Shown in pieces: positions 47,904 through 59,168 of a stretch of DNA of 64,000 nucleotides (position 1 is its first letter; the number at the start of each line of letters is the position of its first letter). Below the pieces are notes generated by a model. It was given only the letters and a program-made list of their open reading frames with translations, was not told the DNA's origin and ran no database searches. The position numbers were made by a program, and so were the translations under genes. Source of the DNA: Tethya wilhelma (taxonomy: Eukaryota; Porifera; Demospongiae; Tethyida; Tethyidae); assembly GCA_964030475.1 (NCBI GenBank), contig CAXIPT010000002.1, positions 16,428,749 to 16,492,748 of the forward strand, given 5' to 3'.

Positions 47904-48670
47904 CTGTCCTTTTCTTGAGTTACGTGGGAAGTTCATGAAGGCTAATGCTGATGTGGTGGATGTCAATGGTGAACTAGTTGCTTTCAAAAATGACAATGGT
48001 ATGCCAAACATCAATGTTTTTGATTTTGGTCAACCAATTGGCCGAGATTTGTGAATTGACTTAGCCTCAGATCTTGTAGACTCTGGATGGAATATTTGAT
48101 GACAAGTCAAATATCATTTGGGCAAATTTGTGAATTAGGTACAGTCAAAAACAGTTGGAATATCTCTTGTAGAATAATATCAAACAATACAGCAGAACAG
48201 TACAATACTGGCAAATCAAAAGTTTTAGAGACACTTCATCAAAATTAATGTTTGAACCAAATAATGTTGTTTTCTTTAATACGACACAATGGATGGTAAT
48301 GAAACTAAGCAACATTAAGTCGCCACTAGATTTTGCTCGTGATATTCAAACTACTCTCAAGACCTATAGATACATGTATGTCATGACTAGAGATCTCATA
48401 CATGGAAACTGTACAAGCACTGAGTCGTACTGTTCAAACAATGAAATTGCGATGTTTCTACTCGGAGTGGAGAAGGGAGCTATTCTTGATCGTAATGGGT
48501 GGGATGAACAGTTTAGTAAACCTCTTGGTGAACCAACTGGTCCTCCTCTTCAAAAAACAAACACAGTTGAGAGGCATTTTAAATCAGGGACATATGTGAC
48601 TTGGAATCTTACTAATCAAAAAGGAAAAATTGTCTGGGCAAAATCACCTATCACTAGTGTAGCTACATGA
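47904..48670 (+). pseudogene. Truncated, broken copy of the GHL15-like gene
   Basis: Homologous to the intact gene 48864-49985 from about its residue 116 to the end. The first ~115 residues, including the signal peptide, are missing. A TGA interrupts the frame in the segment equivalent to GRDLW (near 48051). A deletion and frame changes follow between about 48090 and 48240. The C-terminal 140 codons (48248-48670) remain open and keep FFNTT, FLLGVEKGAIL, NGWDEQFSKPLGEPTGP and ERHFKSGTYVTW. An AATAAA lies at 48707-48712. Confidence 0.8.
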
Positions 48671-48863
48671 CATTATTGTAGTAGTTTGTTTGCATTAAAG
48701 TCACTGAATAAAAAAAAAACATGCCATCATTGGGTTATTCATGACATGAAATTCAATCATTTAAATGCATATAAGGTTATGAATAATATGAGCCAAACAG
48801 GAATCACATGACTCCAAAACCAAGAGCTATAGTTTGACCTATTGAGCTCAAAATTATTTCATC

Positions 48864-49985
48864 ATGAAGTTGATTGCTGTTCTAATTTCTTTGCACATTC
48901 TCCTGGGAGTGTCTGCAGCCATTACACCTCCTGATACCTCTCTGGACACCATTCCTGTTGGCTATTTTGGAGGAGTCAACTGTAGACAGAGATCGGAGGA
49001 GAACATCCAGATGTTGGCAAAGATGCGTGTCATTGTCATTGAGAAATGGGAAGGACCATGTTGGTACGAGTGCTATGCTAATCTCACAATGAAGCCTCCA
49101 GTACCCTGTCAACCCTCTTGTGGAGCTGAGAACTATCAACTTCAAACAATCAAACGAGCAAAGACAGCTAATCCCAAACTGTCTGCAGTGTTTTATCTTA
49201 ACACACTGTATGACTTTCCCTTTCTTGAGCTACATGGGAAGTTCATGAAGGCTAATGCTGATGTGATGGATGTCAAGGGGAAACTAGTTGCTTTCAAAAA
49301 TGATAATGGTATGCCAAACATCAATGTTTTTGACTTCAGTCAGCAGATTGGTCGAGATTTGTGGACAGATTTTGTATCAAATCTCAAAGACTCTGGTTAT
49401 GTAGATGGACTGTTTGATGACAAGTCAAACATTCTGGCTCAGTGGAATGAAACGGGATCATTTTGGCAAATCTGTGAGTGGGGTTCAGGTGGAGGTACAT
49501 GGGATCTTTCTTGTGGGGTGATATCTAACGATACAGCAATGAAGTACAATGCCGGCAAACCTAAGGTCTTGGAAGCTCTTCACAAAACATTTGGACCAAC
49601 TGGTGTTGTATTTTTCAACACGACAAAAATGGGCCACATGAAACTAGGTGATATCAAGTCGCCAATAAGTTTTGCTCGAGAAATTAAAACTTCTCTGTCC
49701 ACCTATCGATATTGCTGGATCCAAACAAGTGACCTCATAAATGGAGACTGTACTAGCACAAAGTCATCTTGTTCCGAGGATGAAATTGCCATGTTTCTAC
49801 TGGGAGTGGAGAAGGGAGCTATTCTTGGTTGTAACGGGTGGGATGAACAGTTCAGTAAACCTCTTGGTGAACCAACTGGTCCGGCTGTACAGAAAGGAGA
49901 TACAGTTGAGAGGCATTTCAAATCAGGGACCTATGTGACTTGGGATGTCACCAAAAAGAAGGGCACGGTCACTTGGGCAAAATAA
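48864..49985 (+). CDS. Secreted GHL15-like putative glycosyl hydrolase
   Basis: Intact single-exon frame of 373 residues with a signal peptide (MKLIAVLISLHILLGVSAA). The order of motifs suggests a TIM-barrel hydrolase-like fold: PVGYFGG, VIVIEKWEGPCW, SAVFYLNTLYDFP, YVDGLFDDKSN, FFNTT, EIAMFLLGVEKGAIL and NGWDEQFSKPLG. I place it near the hypothetical glycosyl-hydrolase-like family GHL15 by these patterns, from memory only. The acidic pair in GLFDD sits where such barrels often carry functional residues, but the catalytic residues are not proven. Cys are frequent in the first 90 residues (CWYEC, CQPSCG), fitting an extracellular protein. A broken tandem copy lies just upstream. The absence of introns, unlike the sushi genes, could reflect retroposition or foreign origin. 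Confidence 0.65.
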   Translation: MKLIAVLISLHILLGVSAAITPPDTSLDTIPVGYFGGVNCRQRSEENIQMLAKMRVIVIEKWEGPCWYECYANLTMKPPVPCQPSCGAENYQLQTIKRAKTANPKLSAVFYLNTLYDFPFLELHGKFMKANADVMDVKGKLVAFKNDNGMPNINVFDFSQQIGRDLWTDFVSNLKDSGYVDGLFDDKSNILAQWNETGSFWQICEWGSGGGTWDLSCGVISNDTAMKYNAGKPKVLEALHKTFGPTGVVFFNTTKMGHMKLGDIKSPISFAREIKTSLSTYRYCWIQTSDLINGDCTSTKSSCSEDEIAMFLLGVEKGAILGCNGWDEQFSKPLGEPTGPAVQKGDTVERHFKSGTYVTWDVTKKKGTVTWAK

Positions 49986-50499
49986 TCCAGACTATGGTGC
50001 TACAACAAACTTTAACATTCATTAATATAGTTGTTAATGCATATGACATTGTGTTTCTGTTGCTGTAATGGTGTATTCGTAAATGCACTCAGCCATGCAT
50101 TTATCTGTTAGTTATTGGTTAAAAACATACACAAGGACAAAAGCAACACTGAAAATAGTTTCAGCTAGTTTATCTAAAAGTGCATTACAAAGCTTCAATC
50201 TGCATACATTCAAAAAGCATACACTCAGGGTTATCCAATGCTTAAACTGAAAATGTAAATGCAGCCATATAATTATATATCTATGGGGAATGAATTTAAA
50301 ATCATTGTATATAGTTTACCATGGGAATTGTGTACTTAAGCCTTATCAGATACAGTAGCTAAGTTGTCTAATAATACACATGCAGTCATGCTAATTAACT
50401 TCAATTCAATATTCAACCATCTGCATGTGTGATTACCTATGATTTATTGAAGAGTCTGTAGTTACCACCATAAAACTAGGACAAGCAATCAGTATTACA
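49986..50499. other. Intergenic sequence, no gene seen
   Basis: About 510 bases of AT-rich sequence between the GHL15-like gene and the receptor-like trio. I see no frame, repeat or clear promoter motif. Confidence 0.5.
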
Positions 50500-53400
50500 A
50501 TGGAGAAACCTAGTTCAAGATGGGCAATAATTATTTTGTTTGCTGTTTTTGTCTTAGCCTCTGATTGTGCTAGCGGTTGTCAAGTTGTTGAATTTGAAAC
50601 AGAGTACAACTACTACATCTACCCAGATGATGACAACACCTCTTGTCCTGATACTACCGACGAAGAATGTAGGAGCTTATCATTCTATGTTGAGAACCAA
50701 AACTTTACGGACTACTTCAAGTCAAATACAACATTTCATTTTCTCGAAGGAGTGTTCACTCTGAATGCTAATGTCACTATTGCAGACCTCACTGATTTAA
50801 GAATGATAGGGAAGATGATGGGAAACAGTACAATTGACTGCAGTGACAGTGAAAATGCCGGATTTGCATTCATAAACATTACAAACTTACATCTTGAGAA
50901 TTTGAGGGTATTCAATTGTGGACAGACATTGAATATTGGAAATTATGGTGAAATACGGCCAGCTTTGGGATTCCGTTATGGTACAGATCACTCTCTAGTG
51001 AATATTGATGTCTCATACTCACGCAGTCAAAACATATACTACAGTAACACTGAAGGGAACTTGACAGTTTGCAACTCTAACTTTTCATATGCAGCGAACA
51101 CTACACTGAATCATTTATACTATGCAGGAAATGCTTTCTTTTTCACAAATTGTAACAATAGTCCAACCATCAATAATTTTCTCATTGAAAATTCCTGGTT
51201 TCATAATAACATTAACCAACAAAAGAATCCCATACTCCTGGCCATAACTACAATAATCTTACTTTTGCTTCAGGATTGCTGATTGTGTTAAAGTGTAACA
51301 ACATTAATGTGACTATAGACAATGTAGTTTTGAATCAAAATGAAGGGTTTTCTGGTGGAAATATGGCCATTGTGTTTTATGATCCTTTCAACATATTCAC
51401 AAGTCCAGTAAAAATAAAAAACAGCCACATTAGTAATGGCAGAGCTGAGGTTGGTGGGGGTGTCTTTGCTAACTTCGTAGAAGCATCAAAACATCTAAAC
51501 GATTCATGCAAAGATACTAACCATACCAACCGTATTCTCTTACAGTTCAAAACACAACATTTTACAGTAATGAAGCAACAAAAGGAGGTGGTGGGTTATA
51601 CCTAAAGCCAAAGGAATCACAAGCCTACTGCAGTGTGGGAAAAATTGTAGTGCAGAATTGTACATTTCGAGGCAATACAATAACAAGAAACGGCCCAGGA
51701 GCTGCAGCTATACACATCACAAACTTCCTTGCTTTGGTTTATATCCAACATGCTTCACCTCAATTTCATCTTGAAATCGAGGATACTGAATTCTATGAAC
51801 ATTATGTAAAGTTTCCTTCAGGCAAAGGTGTGATCTTTGCAAAGGCTAGTCCACATGTTGGACTTAAAAATGTAAAAATTCATGACAACAATTGCAGTGG
51901 TATCTTAGGAGTCCGTAGTAGCTTTGTCATATCTGGAAATGTGTCTATTTTCAACAATACAGCTTCAAGTGGAGGAGGAATATTGTTTTGTTCTGATTCA
52001 GTTATGTTTTTGACACCAAACACAACCCTAACAGTAATGAACAACCATGTAGAACATGCTGGGGGTGGAATATGCATTGAAATGTTGTGTTTACAAACAA
52101 GACCAATGTGTTTCTTTCAGCTTGATAAAGAAACATTATTAAACCCAAACTTGATTGACACAATAAACATTACTCTTGAAAACAACACTGCTGTGTATGC
52201 TGGATATGGACTGTATGGTGGTTCAATAGAGTACTGTTTTCTCTTAGACCCTCCATATCAAAATGGAAATGCTAACGAAAGCATACCAGTGTTCAATAAA
52301 ATTTTTGATATAAAACCAGATTATAAAACACAACCATCATGGATTTCTTCACCTCCACAGCAAGTTTGCTTATGTGATCTTTCAAATGACACCCATCGTT
52401 GCTTTAAGCCTAGTAAAGAGATTTCTGTATATCCAGGAGAAATGTTTTCTCTACCATTGGTTATTGTCGGACAGTACAATGGTACAGTGCCTGGATATAT
52501 TGATGCCAAACTTAAAGATAGCAAAAGTGAAAAAGAACTATATCTAAGCACATCTGACTCTCTACAACGTATAAGCTATCCAAAGTGTAAAAATATAAGT
52601 TACACGATAATGACAAAGGCTGAACATGTAATTCTTGAGCTGAGAGTGGGAGTAGTGGGAGATAAGAGTTTCATGGAACATCTTACATCATATGATCCAC
52701 TTTCTGTGAAGATAAATCTTAGGAAATGTCCAAAAGGATTTGAACTTGGGGAAATGAAGAACAGAAATTACCCTCATTGTCAATGCTTTTCAGCTTTTAA
52801 GAAGCACCATAATATAAATTGTGACATCAAATCAAAAACAATCAACATAACAAATGTTCCAAAACAAGTCTGGATCGGATATAACAATGAAAGTAACACA
52901 TACTTGGTCTCAAATGGTTTAGCTTTTGACTATTCTTTACCTAATGATACCATAGATATCTCTGTTGGTGATCGTGATTTCCTAGATCGAGACATACAGT
53001 GTCAACACAATCGAACTGGTATACTTTGTGGAGCTTGCATTGAAAGCTATAGCGTTATTCTGAGTTCATCCGAATGTAGGTCTGACTGCACTTATAGCTA
53101 TGTATCAATGATACTTGTTTTTGCTGTAGCTGGCATTTTACTTGTCTTTTTCCTCACATTTCTCAATCTCACTGTTGCTGAAGGTACAATCAATGGTTTG
53201 ATATTTTATGCCAACATCGTTCAGATTCATCGAACTACTTTCTTTCAGAATAATCGCATTAAAGTTTTTACAAACTCTCTTCTTCTATTCATCTCTTGGA
53301 TCAATCTTGATCTTGGGATCCCAGTGTGCTTCTATAAGGGAATGGATGAGTATGCCAAGGCTTGGTTGCAATTCTTGTTCCCCATCTATGTGTGGTTGCT

Positions 53401-54379
53401 TTCCGGATCCATCATCCTACTCAGTCGAAACTTCAAGTCATTTGCTAAACTGTTTGGTAGGAATGCAGTCAAAGTGTTGGCCACTTTGATACTCTTATCT
53501 TACACCAAAATGCTTCGTACAATCATTTCAACCATGCACTATCAAATTATTGAACACTATAGTGAAAATACTACTATTGCAAACAACACTGTAGCAAACT
53601 CTTCAGTGCCTCATTGGAAACTAGATGCTAACGTGCTCTTCTTACATGGAAAACATATTCCTCTGTTCATCACAGGTCTTCTCTTTGGACTGATATGTCT
53701 TCCATTCACTTTCATACTTCTTTGTATACAGAACTTACAGAAAGTGTCTCACAGGCGATGTTTCACATGGGTTACAAGGCTCAAGCCTTTCTTTGACACA
53801 TTTACAGGACCTTATTCAAAGCATGCAAGATTTTGGACAGGCTTGTTACTACTTATGAGATGTATACTGTATATAGTTTCAGCCCTAAACTACAATGGTG
53901 TGGAGGTCATAAACCTCTACTTCACAGGTATTGCATGTATCATACTATTCTTTATTGTTTGGATTGTGAAAACTCCAGGCATCTATGAAAAACGATTACT
54001 CGATTTCCTAGAATGTTCGTTCCTTTTCAACCTTAGCCTGCTGTGTACTGGAACAACATTAACAGTCTACAATAATTACAAAGCACTCAATAGTCTACTA
54101 GCACACCTATCTGTGTTAGTAGCATTCACAACCTTCGTTGGGATATTGACCTACCATGGATACAAACAAATTCTAAGCTATGTGACGGTAAACAAGAGTA
54201 GATCAGATTCTACAGTGGTCATTCGGAGAGAGGGTGTATCAACTACTGAAGTCACAGTTTCCAATACCTTTCCAGCCAGCAGTCCATTAGCACGTGTAAA
54301 TCCACTGGCAAAATTTCCACCATTTGTTCGTTTTGATCAAGATCGTGAACCTCTGTTAGCACCAGAGGATGAAGACTAA
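50500..54379 (+). pseudogene. Beta-helix receptor-like paralogue with two frameshifts
   Basis: Closely related along its whole length to the intact gene at 54865-58752. The reading frame is held in three pieces: 50500-51282, 51276-51605 and 51635-54379. Homology shows one frame change between about 51216 and 51250 and another near 51545-51548, each equal to loss of one base (or gain of two). All else is preserved: signal peptide, GGG-type beta-helix turns, Cys knot (TGILCGACIESYS), about 9 membrane helices with SWINLDLG and LSYTKMLR, and the tail DREPLL. With only two lesions in almost 1300 codons, it is either a very young pseudogene or a working gene with two assembly errors. Confidence 0.7.
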
Positions 54380-54722
54380 GACAATAACATTCAGGACAAA
54401 TTGATAGAGACACTCTTAGTATGTCTTTTTCTTGATGAAAATGAATTTCAAAACTATTGTACGTAACACTAACACTCTATACCAATTGTTTATATTTGGA
54501 CACTCTGTCTGTATATGTTTCTTTTAAATGTAAAATAACATTGAAAATACTTGTACTCAAAAATTGTTCCACTTCCACACTGTATCGTCTATCATAATTA
54601 TACATAGCTATACATGCTACCAAAATGAGTGCTGTTATCGAATACACAGAAACTAAATCCATTTGGGGAAATGTACACCCTGCAAACACATTTCACTAAA
54701 AACTACTGAAAACTATTTAAAA

Positions 54723-54830
54723 CGTCAAATTCTCATGTGAATTCACTTCACTTCAAATACGTAAAAGGTCTTACGTGCATATACTATTCATTCTCATGAG
54801 CAATAGTGTGTGGAGTACCAATCGATATAG
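54723..54830 (+). promoter_or_regulatory. Upstream block shared by the tandem receptor-like paralogues
   Basis: Words such as AAAAGGTCTTAC and AGTGTGTGGAGTA, in the same order and spacing, occur before both the 54865 gene and the 59505 pseudogene (about 59360-59440). The duplicated unit therefore included upstream DNA, a candidate promoter region. Confidence 0.4.
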
Positions 54831-54864
54831 ATATATATATGCCATTATTGAATAAACTTGCCCA

Positions 54865-57800
54865 ATGAAAAAAGCTAGTTCAAGCCATTGGCTACAAAGA
54901 TTTCTCAATGTGGCAACTGTGTTTGTCCTAGCATCTGCTAACAACAGCTGTCACGTGAATGAATTTGAAACAAAGCACACCTACTATGTTCACCCAGATG
55001 ATGACACCACCTCTTGTCCTGATACAACCTGGTCCAATGATTCAGAAGTACCCGTATGTAGGAGCTTATCATTCTATGTTGAGAACCAAAACTTTATGGA
55101 CTACTTCAACTCAAGCACATTTCATTTTCTCGAAGGAGTGTTCACTCTGAATGCTAATGTCACTATTGCTAACTTCACTGATTTGAGAATGGTAGGAAAG
55201 ATTATGGGAAACAGTACTATTGATTGCAGTGACAGTGAAAATGCCGGATTTGCATTTGTAAACATTACAAACTTACATCTTGAGAATTTGACCATATGCA
55301 ATTGCGGACAGACACTGAATTTCGGGAATGGGGATGTACATACAGCTTTAGCATGCAGTAATGGTAGAGACCACTGTCTAATCAACTTGGAAGTTTCATA
55401 CTCACGTGGTCAAAACATATACTATGGCAATTTTCAAGGAAACTTGACAATTTACAACTCTACCTTTTCACATGCAACTAATGCCACAGTGAAGCACTAC
55501 TATTACGTTGGAAATGCTTTCTTTTTCAACAAGTGCAGCAGTCATCAAAACATTAACTTCCTCATCAAAAATTCATGGTTTTTGAACAACATTAACAAAC
55601 AAAAAAGATCAAGAAGTCACTACAATATCTTGAACCTCGCTTCAGGATTGCTGATTGTTCTAAGATGTACAAACATCAATGTGACCCTAGATGGAGTAGT
55701 TTTGGATAGAAATGAAGGTCACTCGGGCGGTAACATGGCCATCGTGTATCACAATATTTCTCATATTTTCACAAGTCCTGTTCTAATCACAAACAGTAAC
55801 ATTAGCAATGGCAGAGCTGATGTTGGTGCAGGTGTGTTTGCTACCTTTGTAGAAGCATCAGAACACATTAACAAAATGTGCAATTATACTACACCCCGTC
55901 CGCTCCTACAAATAACAAACACTAATTTTTTTAGCAATGAAGCCAAGATAGGAGGAGGTGGATTATATCTAAGGCCAAAGGAATCACAAACCTACTGCAG
56001 TGTGGGACGAATCATAGTGCAAAATTGTATTTTTTGGAATAACACTGTGAGTTTGTTAACCCCTGGTGGTGTTGCGATTCATATAACCAACTTCCTTGCT
56101 TTGGGTTATGCTCAACATGCTTCACCTCAGTTCCATCTTGAAATTAATAATACTGAATTCTATGAACATTATGTGCAGTTACCCTCTGGCAAAAGTGTGA
56201 TCTTTGCAAAAGCTAGTCCACATGTTGGACTCAAGAATGTCAAAATTCATGACAACAATTGCAGTGGCATTTTGGGAGTCCGTAGTAGCTTTGTCATATC
56301 TGGAAATGTGTCTATTTTCAACAATACAGCTTCAAGTGGAGGAGGAATGTTGTTTTGTTCTGACTCTGTTATGTTTTTGACGCCAAACACAACCCTAACA
56401 ATAAAAAACAATCATGTAGAACACACTGGGGGTGGAATATGTATTGAAATGTTGTGTTTACAAACAAAACCAATGTGTTTCTTTCAGTTTGATGAGCAAG
56501 CTTTACTGAAACCAGAGTTGATGAAAACAATACACATTTATCTTGAAAATAACTCAGCAAAGCATGCCGGACATGGACTGTATGGTGGTTCAATAGAGTA
56601 CTGCTTTCTTTTAGATCCTCCAACTCATAAAGGGAAAGCTAACCATAGCATATCAGTTTTCAGGAGTATCTTTACAATTCAACCCAAGTTGCCATCAAGC
56701 AATACTTCACCACCCCAGCGGGTATGCCTATGTAATCTTTCAAATAAAGAAGAGCGATGCTTTAAACCAAAAGGTAGGATTGAAAGAAATGTATATCCGG
56801 GAGAATTGTTCTACTTACCACTTGTGATTGTTGGACAACTTGACGGAACAGTGCCTGGAACTATCGAGGCAACACTTGAAAACAAACAAACTGGCTATGA
56901 ATATCATTTAGGAAAACGGGATTCTTCACAAAGTTTAAGTAATACGATGTGTAAGAATATGAGTTACACTGTAATGACAAATGCAAAAGAGGCAACTCTT
57001 GCACTCAAAGTAGGAATAGTTGGAGATGCAAGTTTTATAGAACACCTCAGAAAGTTTACTCCACTTCATGTGAATGTGGGTCTTAAGACATGCCCGGTAG
57101 GATTTCAACTTCGTCGATCAAAAAGTGGATACTGTTGTCAATGCTTTTCAGTGTTCAGTACTAAGAGATACTATCAAAAAATTATCAAATGTGACATTAC
57201 ATCTCAAATGATAACTCTAAATATTGCTAAGCACCCTATTTGGATAGGATACAACAATGAAAGTAAAACATATTTGCTTTCAGAATGTTTTGCATTTGAC
57301 TATTTCTCACCAAAAGATCTTATAAACATTATTGTCAACAAAACCTTTCTAGATCAAGATGCACAGTGCAAAAACCACCGTACTGGTATACTTTGTGGAG
57401 CTTGCCAAGAAAATTACAGTGTAATTCTAGGTTCATCTGAATGTAGGTCTGACTGCACAGATAGATACATATCAATGCTACTCATTTTTGCCTTAGCTGG
57501 CATTGTACTAGTCTTTTTTCTAACATTTCTCAATTTCACTGTTGCTGAAGGTACAATCAATGGGCTGATATTCTATGCCAACATTGTTCAAATTCATCGA
57601 GCTACTTTCTTCCAATATATTAATCCTATTAAAGGTCTTACAACATCAATTCTTCTGTTTGTCTCTTGGATCAATCTTGATCTTGGTATCCCAGTGTGCT
57701 TCTATAAGGGAATGGATGAGTATGCTAAGGCTTGGTTGCAATTCTTGTTCCCCATCTATGTGTGGTTGCTTTCTGGTTCCATTATTGTACTTAGTCAAAA

Positions 57801-58752
57801 AGTTAATTCTTTTGCAAATTTTTTTGGCAGAAATGGGGTCAAGGTTTTGGCCACATTGATACTCTTATCATACACCAAAATGCTTCGTACAATCATTTCA
57901 ACTCTGCATTTCCATATTATTTACTACTATAATAGCATTGAGGAACCTCAGATTGAAAACAGTACTATGGCTTATCAGATCAATGCTCACTGGAAACCAG
58001 ATGCTAACGTGCTCTTCTTACATGGAAAACATATTCCTCTGTTCATCATGGGTCTTCTCTTTGGACTGATATGTCTTCCATTCACTTTCATACTTCTTTG
58101 TATACAGAACTTACAGAAAGTGTCTCACAGGCGATGTTTCACATGGGTTACAAGGCTCAAGCCTTTCTTTGACACATTTACAGGACCTTATTCAAAGCAT
58201 GCAAGATTTTGGACGGGCTTGTTGCTACTAATGAGATGTATACTGTATATAGTTTCAGCTTTAAATTACAATGGAGTTGAGGTGGCAATCATTTATCTCA
58301 CAGCCTTGGCATGTACGATCCTATTCTATATTGCATGGATCTTGAGAGGAGTGTACGAAAAACGATCACTGGATATTTTAGAATGTTCGTTTCTTCTCAA
58401 CCTAAGTATCCTATGTACAGTAACAGCATACACAGTCTATGTGGATCAAAAAGGAGTTACTACACTTATCTCACACCTATCTGTGTTAGTAGCATTTGCA
58501 ACTTTCCTTGGAATATTGGCCTACCATGGATACAAGCAAATTCTAGGTTATGTGAGGATGTTTAAGAGTAGATCAAGTTCTACAGTGGTCGTTCAGAGAG
58601 AAGGTGTAACAACTACTGAAGTGACAGTTTCCAATACCTTTCCTAATAGTCCATTAGTAAATCCACTGGCAAAATTTCCACCATTTGTTCGTTTTGATCA
58701 AGATCGTGAACCTCTGCTAGCACCGGAGGATGAGGAACAAGACATGCAATAA
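54865..58752 (+). CDS. Beta-helix receptor-like protein with multi-pass membrane core, intact paralogue
   Basis: Intact single-exon frame of 1295 residues. A signal peptide (within MKKASSSHWLQRFLNVATVF and following ALASA-like residues) precedes HTYYVHPDDDTTSCPD, a beta-helix region with GGGLYL, GGGMLF, GGGICI and YGGSIEY turns (about 280-600), and the motif RVCLC. The Cys knot TGILCGACQENYSVILGSS sits just before the first helix (about 868). Helices continue to about 1225, including SWINLDLG and LSYTKMLR. The cytosolic tail ends with DREPLLAPEDEE, an acidic dileucine signal. Blocks of this gene are almost identical in DNA to the upstream paralogue, suggesting gene conversion. Function is unknown; the architecture suits a surface receptor or adhesion protein. 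Confidence 0.85.
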   Translation: MKKASSSHWLQRFLNVATVFVLASANNSCHVNEFETKHTYYVHPDDDTTSCPDTTWSNDSEVPVCRSLSFYVENQNFMDYFNSSTFHFLEGVFTLNANVTIANFTDLRMVGKIMGNSTIDCSDSENAGFAFVNITNLHLENLTICNCGQTLNFGNGDVHTALACSNGRDHCLINLEVSYSRGQNIYYGNFQGNLTIYNSTFSHATNATVKHYYYVGNAFFFNKCSSHQNINFLIKNSWFLNNINKQKRSRSHYNILNLASGLLIVLRCTNINVTLDGVVLDRNEGHSGGNMAIVYHNISHIFTSPVLITNSNISNGRADVGAGVFATFVEASEHINKMCNYTTPRPLLQITNTNFFSNEAKIGGGGLYLRPKESQTYCSVGRIIVQNCIFWNNTVSLLTPGGVAIHITNFLALGYAQHASPQFHLEINNTEFYEHYVQLPSGKSVIFAKASPHVGLKNVKIHDNNCSGILGVRSSFVISGNVSIFNNTASSGGGMLFCSDSVMFLTPNTTLTIKNNHVEHTGGGICIEMLCLQTKPMCFFQFDEQALLKPELMKTIHIYLENNSAKHAGHGLYGGSIEYCFLLDPPTHKGKANHSISVFRSIFTIQPKLPSSNTSPPQRVCLCNLSNKEERCFKPKGRIERNVYPGELFYLPLVIVGQLDGTVPGTIEATLENKQTGYEYHLGKRDSSQSLSNTMCKNMSYTVMTNAKEATLALKVGIVGDASFIEHLRKFTPLHVNVGLKTCPVGFQLRRSKSGYCCQCFSVFSTKRYYQKIIKCDITSQMITLNIAKHPIWIGYNNESKTYLLSECFAFDYFSPKDLINIIVNKTFLDQDAQCKNHRTGILCGACQENYSVILGSSECRSDCTDRYISMLLIFALAGIVLVFFLTFLNFTVAEGTINGLIFYANIVQIHRATFFQYINPIKGLTTSILLFVSWINLDLGIPVCFYKGMDEYAKAWLQFLFPIYVWLLSGSIIVLSQKVNSFANFFGRNGVKVLATLILLSYTKMLRTIISTLHFHIIYYYNSIEEPQIENSTMAYQINAHWKPDANVLFLHGKHIPLFIMGLLFGLICLPFTFILLCIQNLQKVSHRRCFTWVTRLKPFFDTFTGPYSKHARFWTGLLLLMRCILYIVSALNYNGVEVAIIYLTALACTILFYIAWILRGVYEKRSLDILECSFLLNLSILCTVTAYTVYVDQKGVTTLISHLSVLVAFATFLGILAYHGYKQILGYVRMFKSRSSSTVVVQREGVTTTEVTVSNTFPNSPLVNPLAKFPPFVRFDQDREPLLAPEDEEQDMQ

Positions 58753-58958
58753 CATTACCAAAATTGATTAGAGACACTCGACGGATGCTTTGAATTTTAT
58801 AGTATAGCGCTCACCCCGTATGTATATAGCTATACACATGCATTGTTTGTTTTGACACTTTAATAATGACCGTTTTCTTTTGACTGTAAAATGACATCGA
58901 AAAAGCTTGTACATTGTAAAAACAAACATGCTGAAACCTCTATATGTAGACAATTACT

Positions 58959-59168
58959 ATACCGTATACCGCTTAATTTTCGAGGTTACTTAATTTTCGC
59001 GGATTGCGCTATTGCAAATTTTCGTTGAATAAGTTTCGCGGATTGATATCATTCGTGTGCGCACGTATATGAGCAGGCAATTTTTCGTTGAACAATTTTC
59101 GCGGATAACACTCGATCCGCGAAAACCGCGAAAGTTAAGTACCACGAAAATTAAGCGGTATACGGTAT
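58959..59168. mobile_element. ~210-bp terminal-inverted-repeat element (MITE)
   Basis: Perfect terminal inverted repeats ATACCGTATACCGCTTAATT and continuing TTCG at the left, answered at 59145-59168. The interior holds repeats of TTTTCGTTGAA and TTTCGCGGAT in both orientations. No open frame. AT/TA at the outer edges may be a 2-bp target duplication. Confidence 0.8.
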
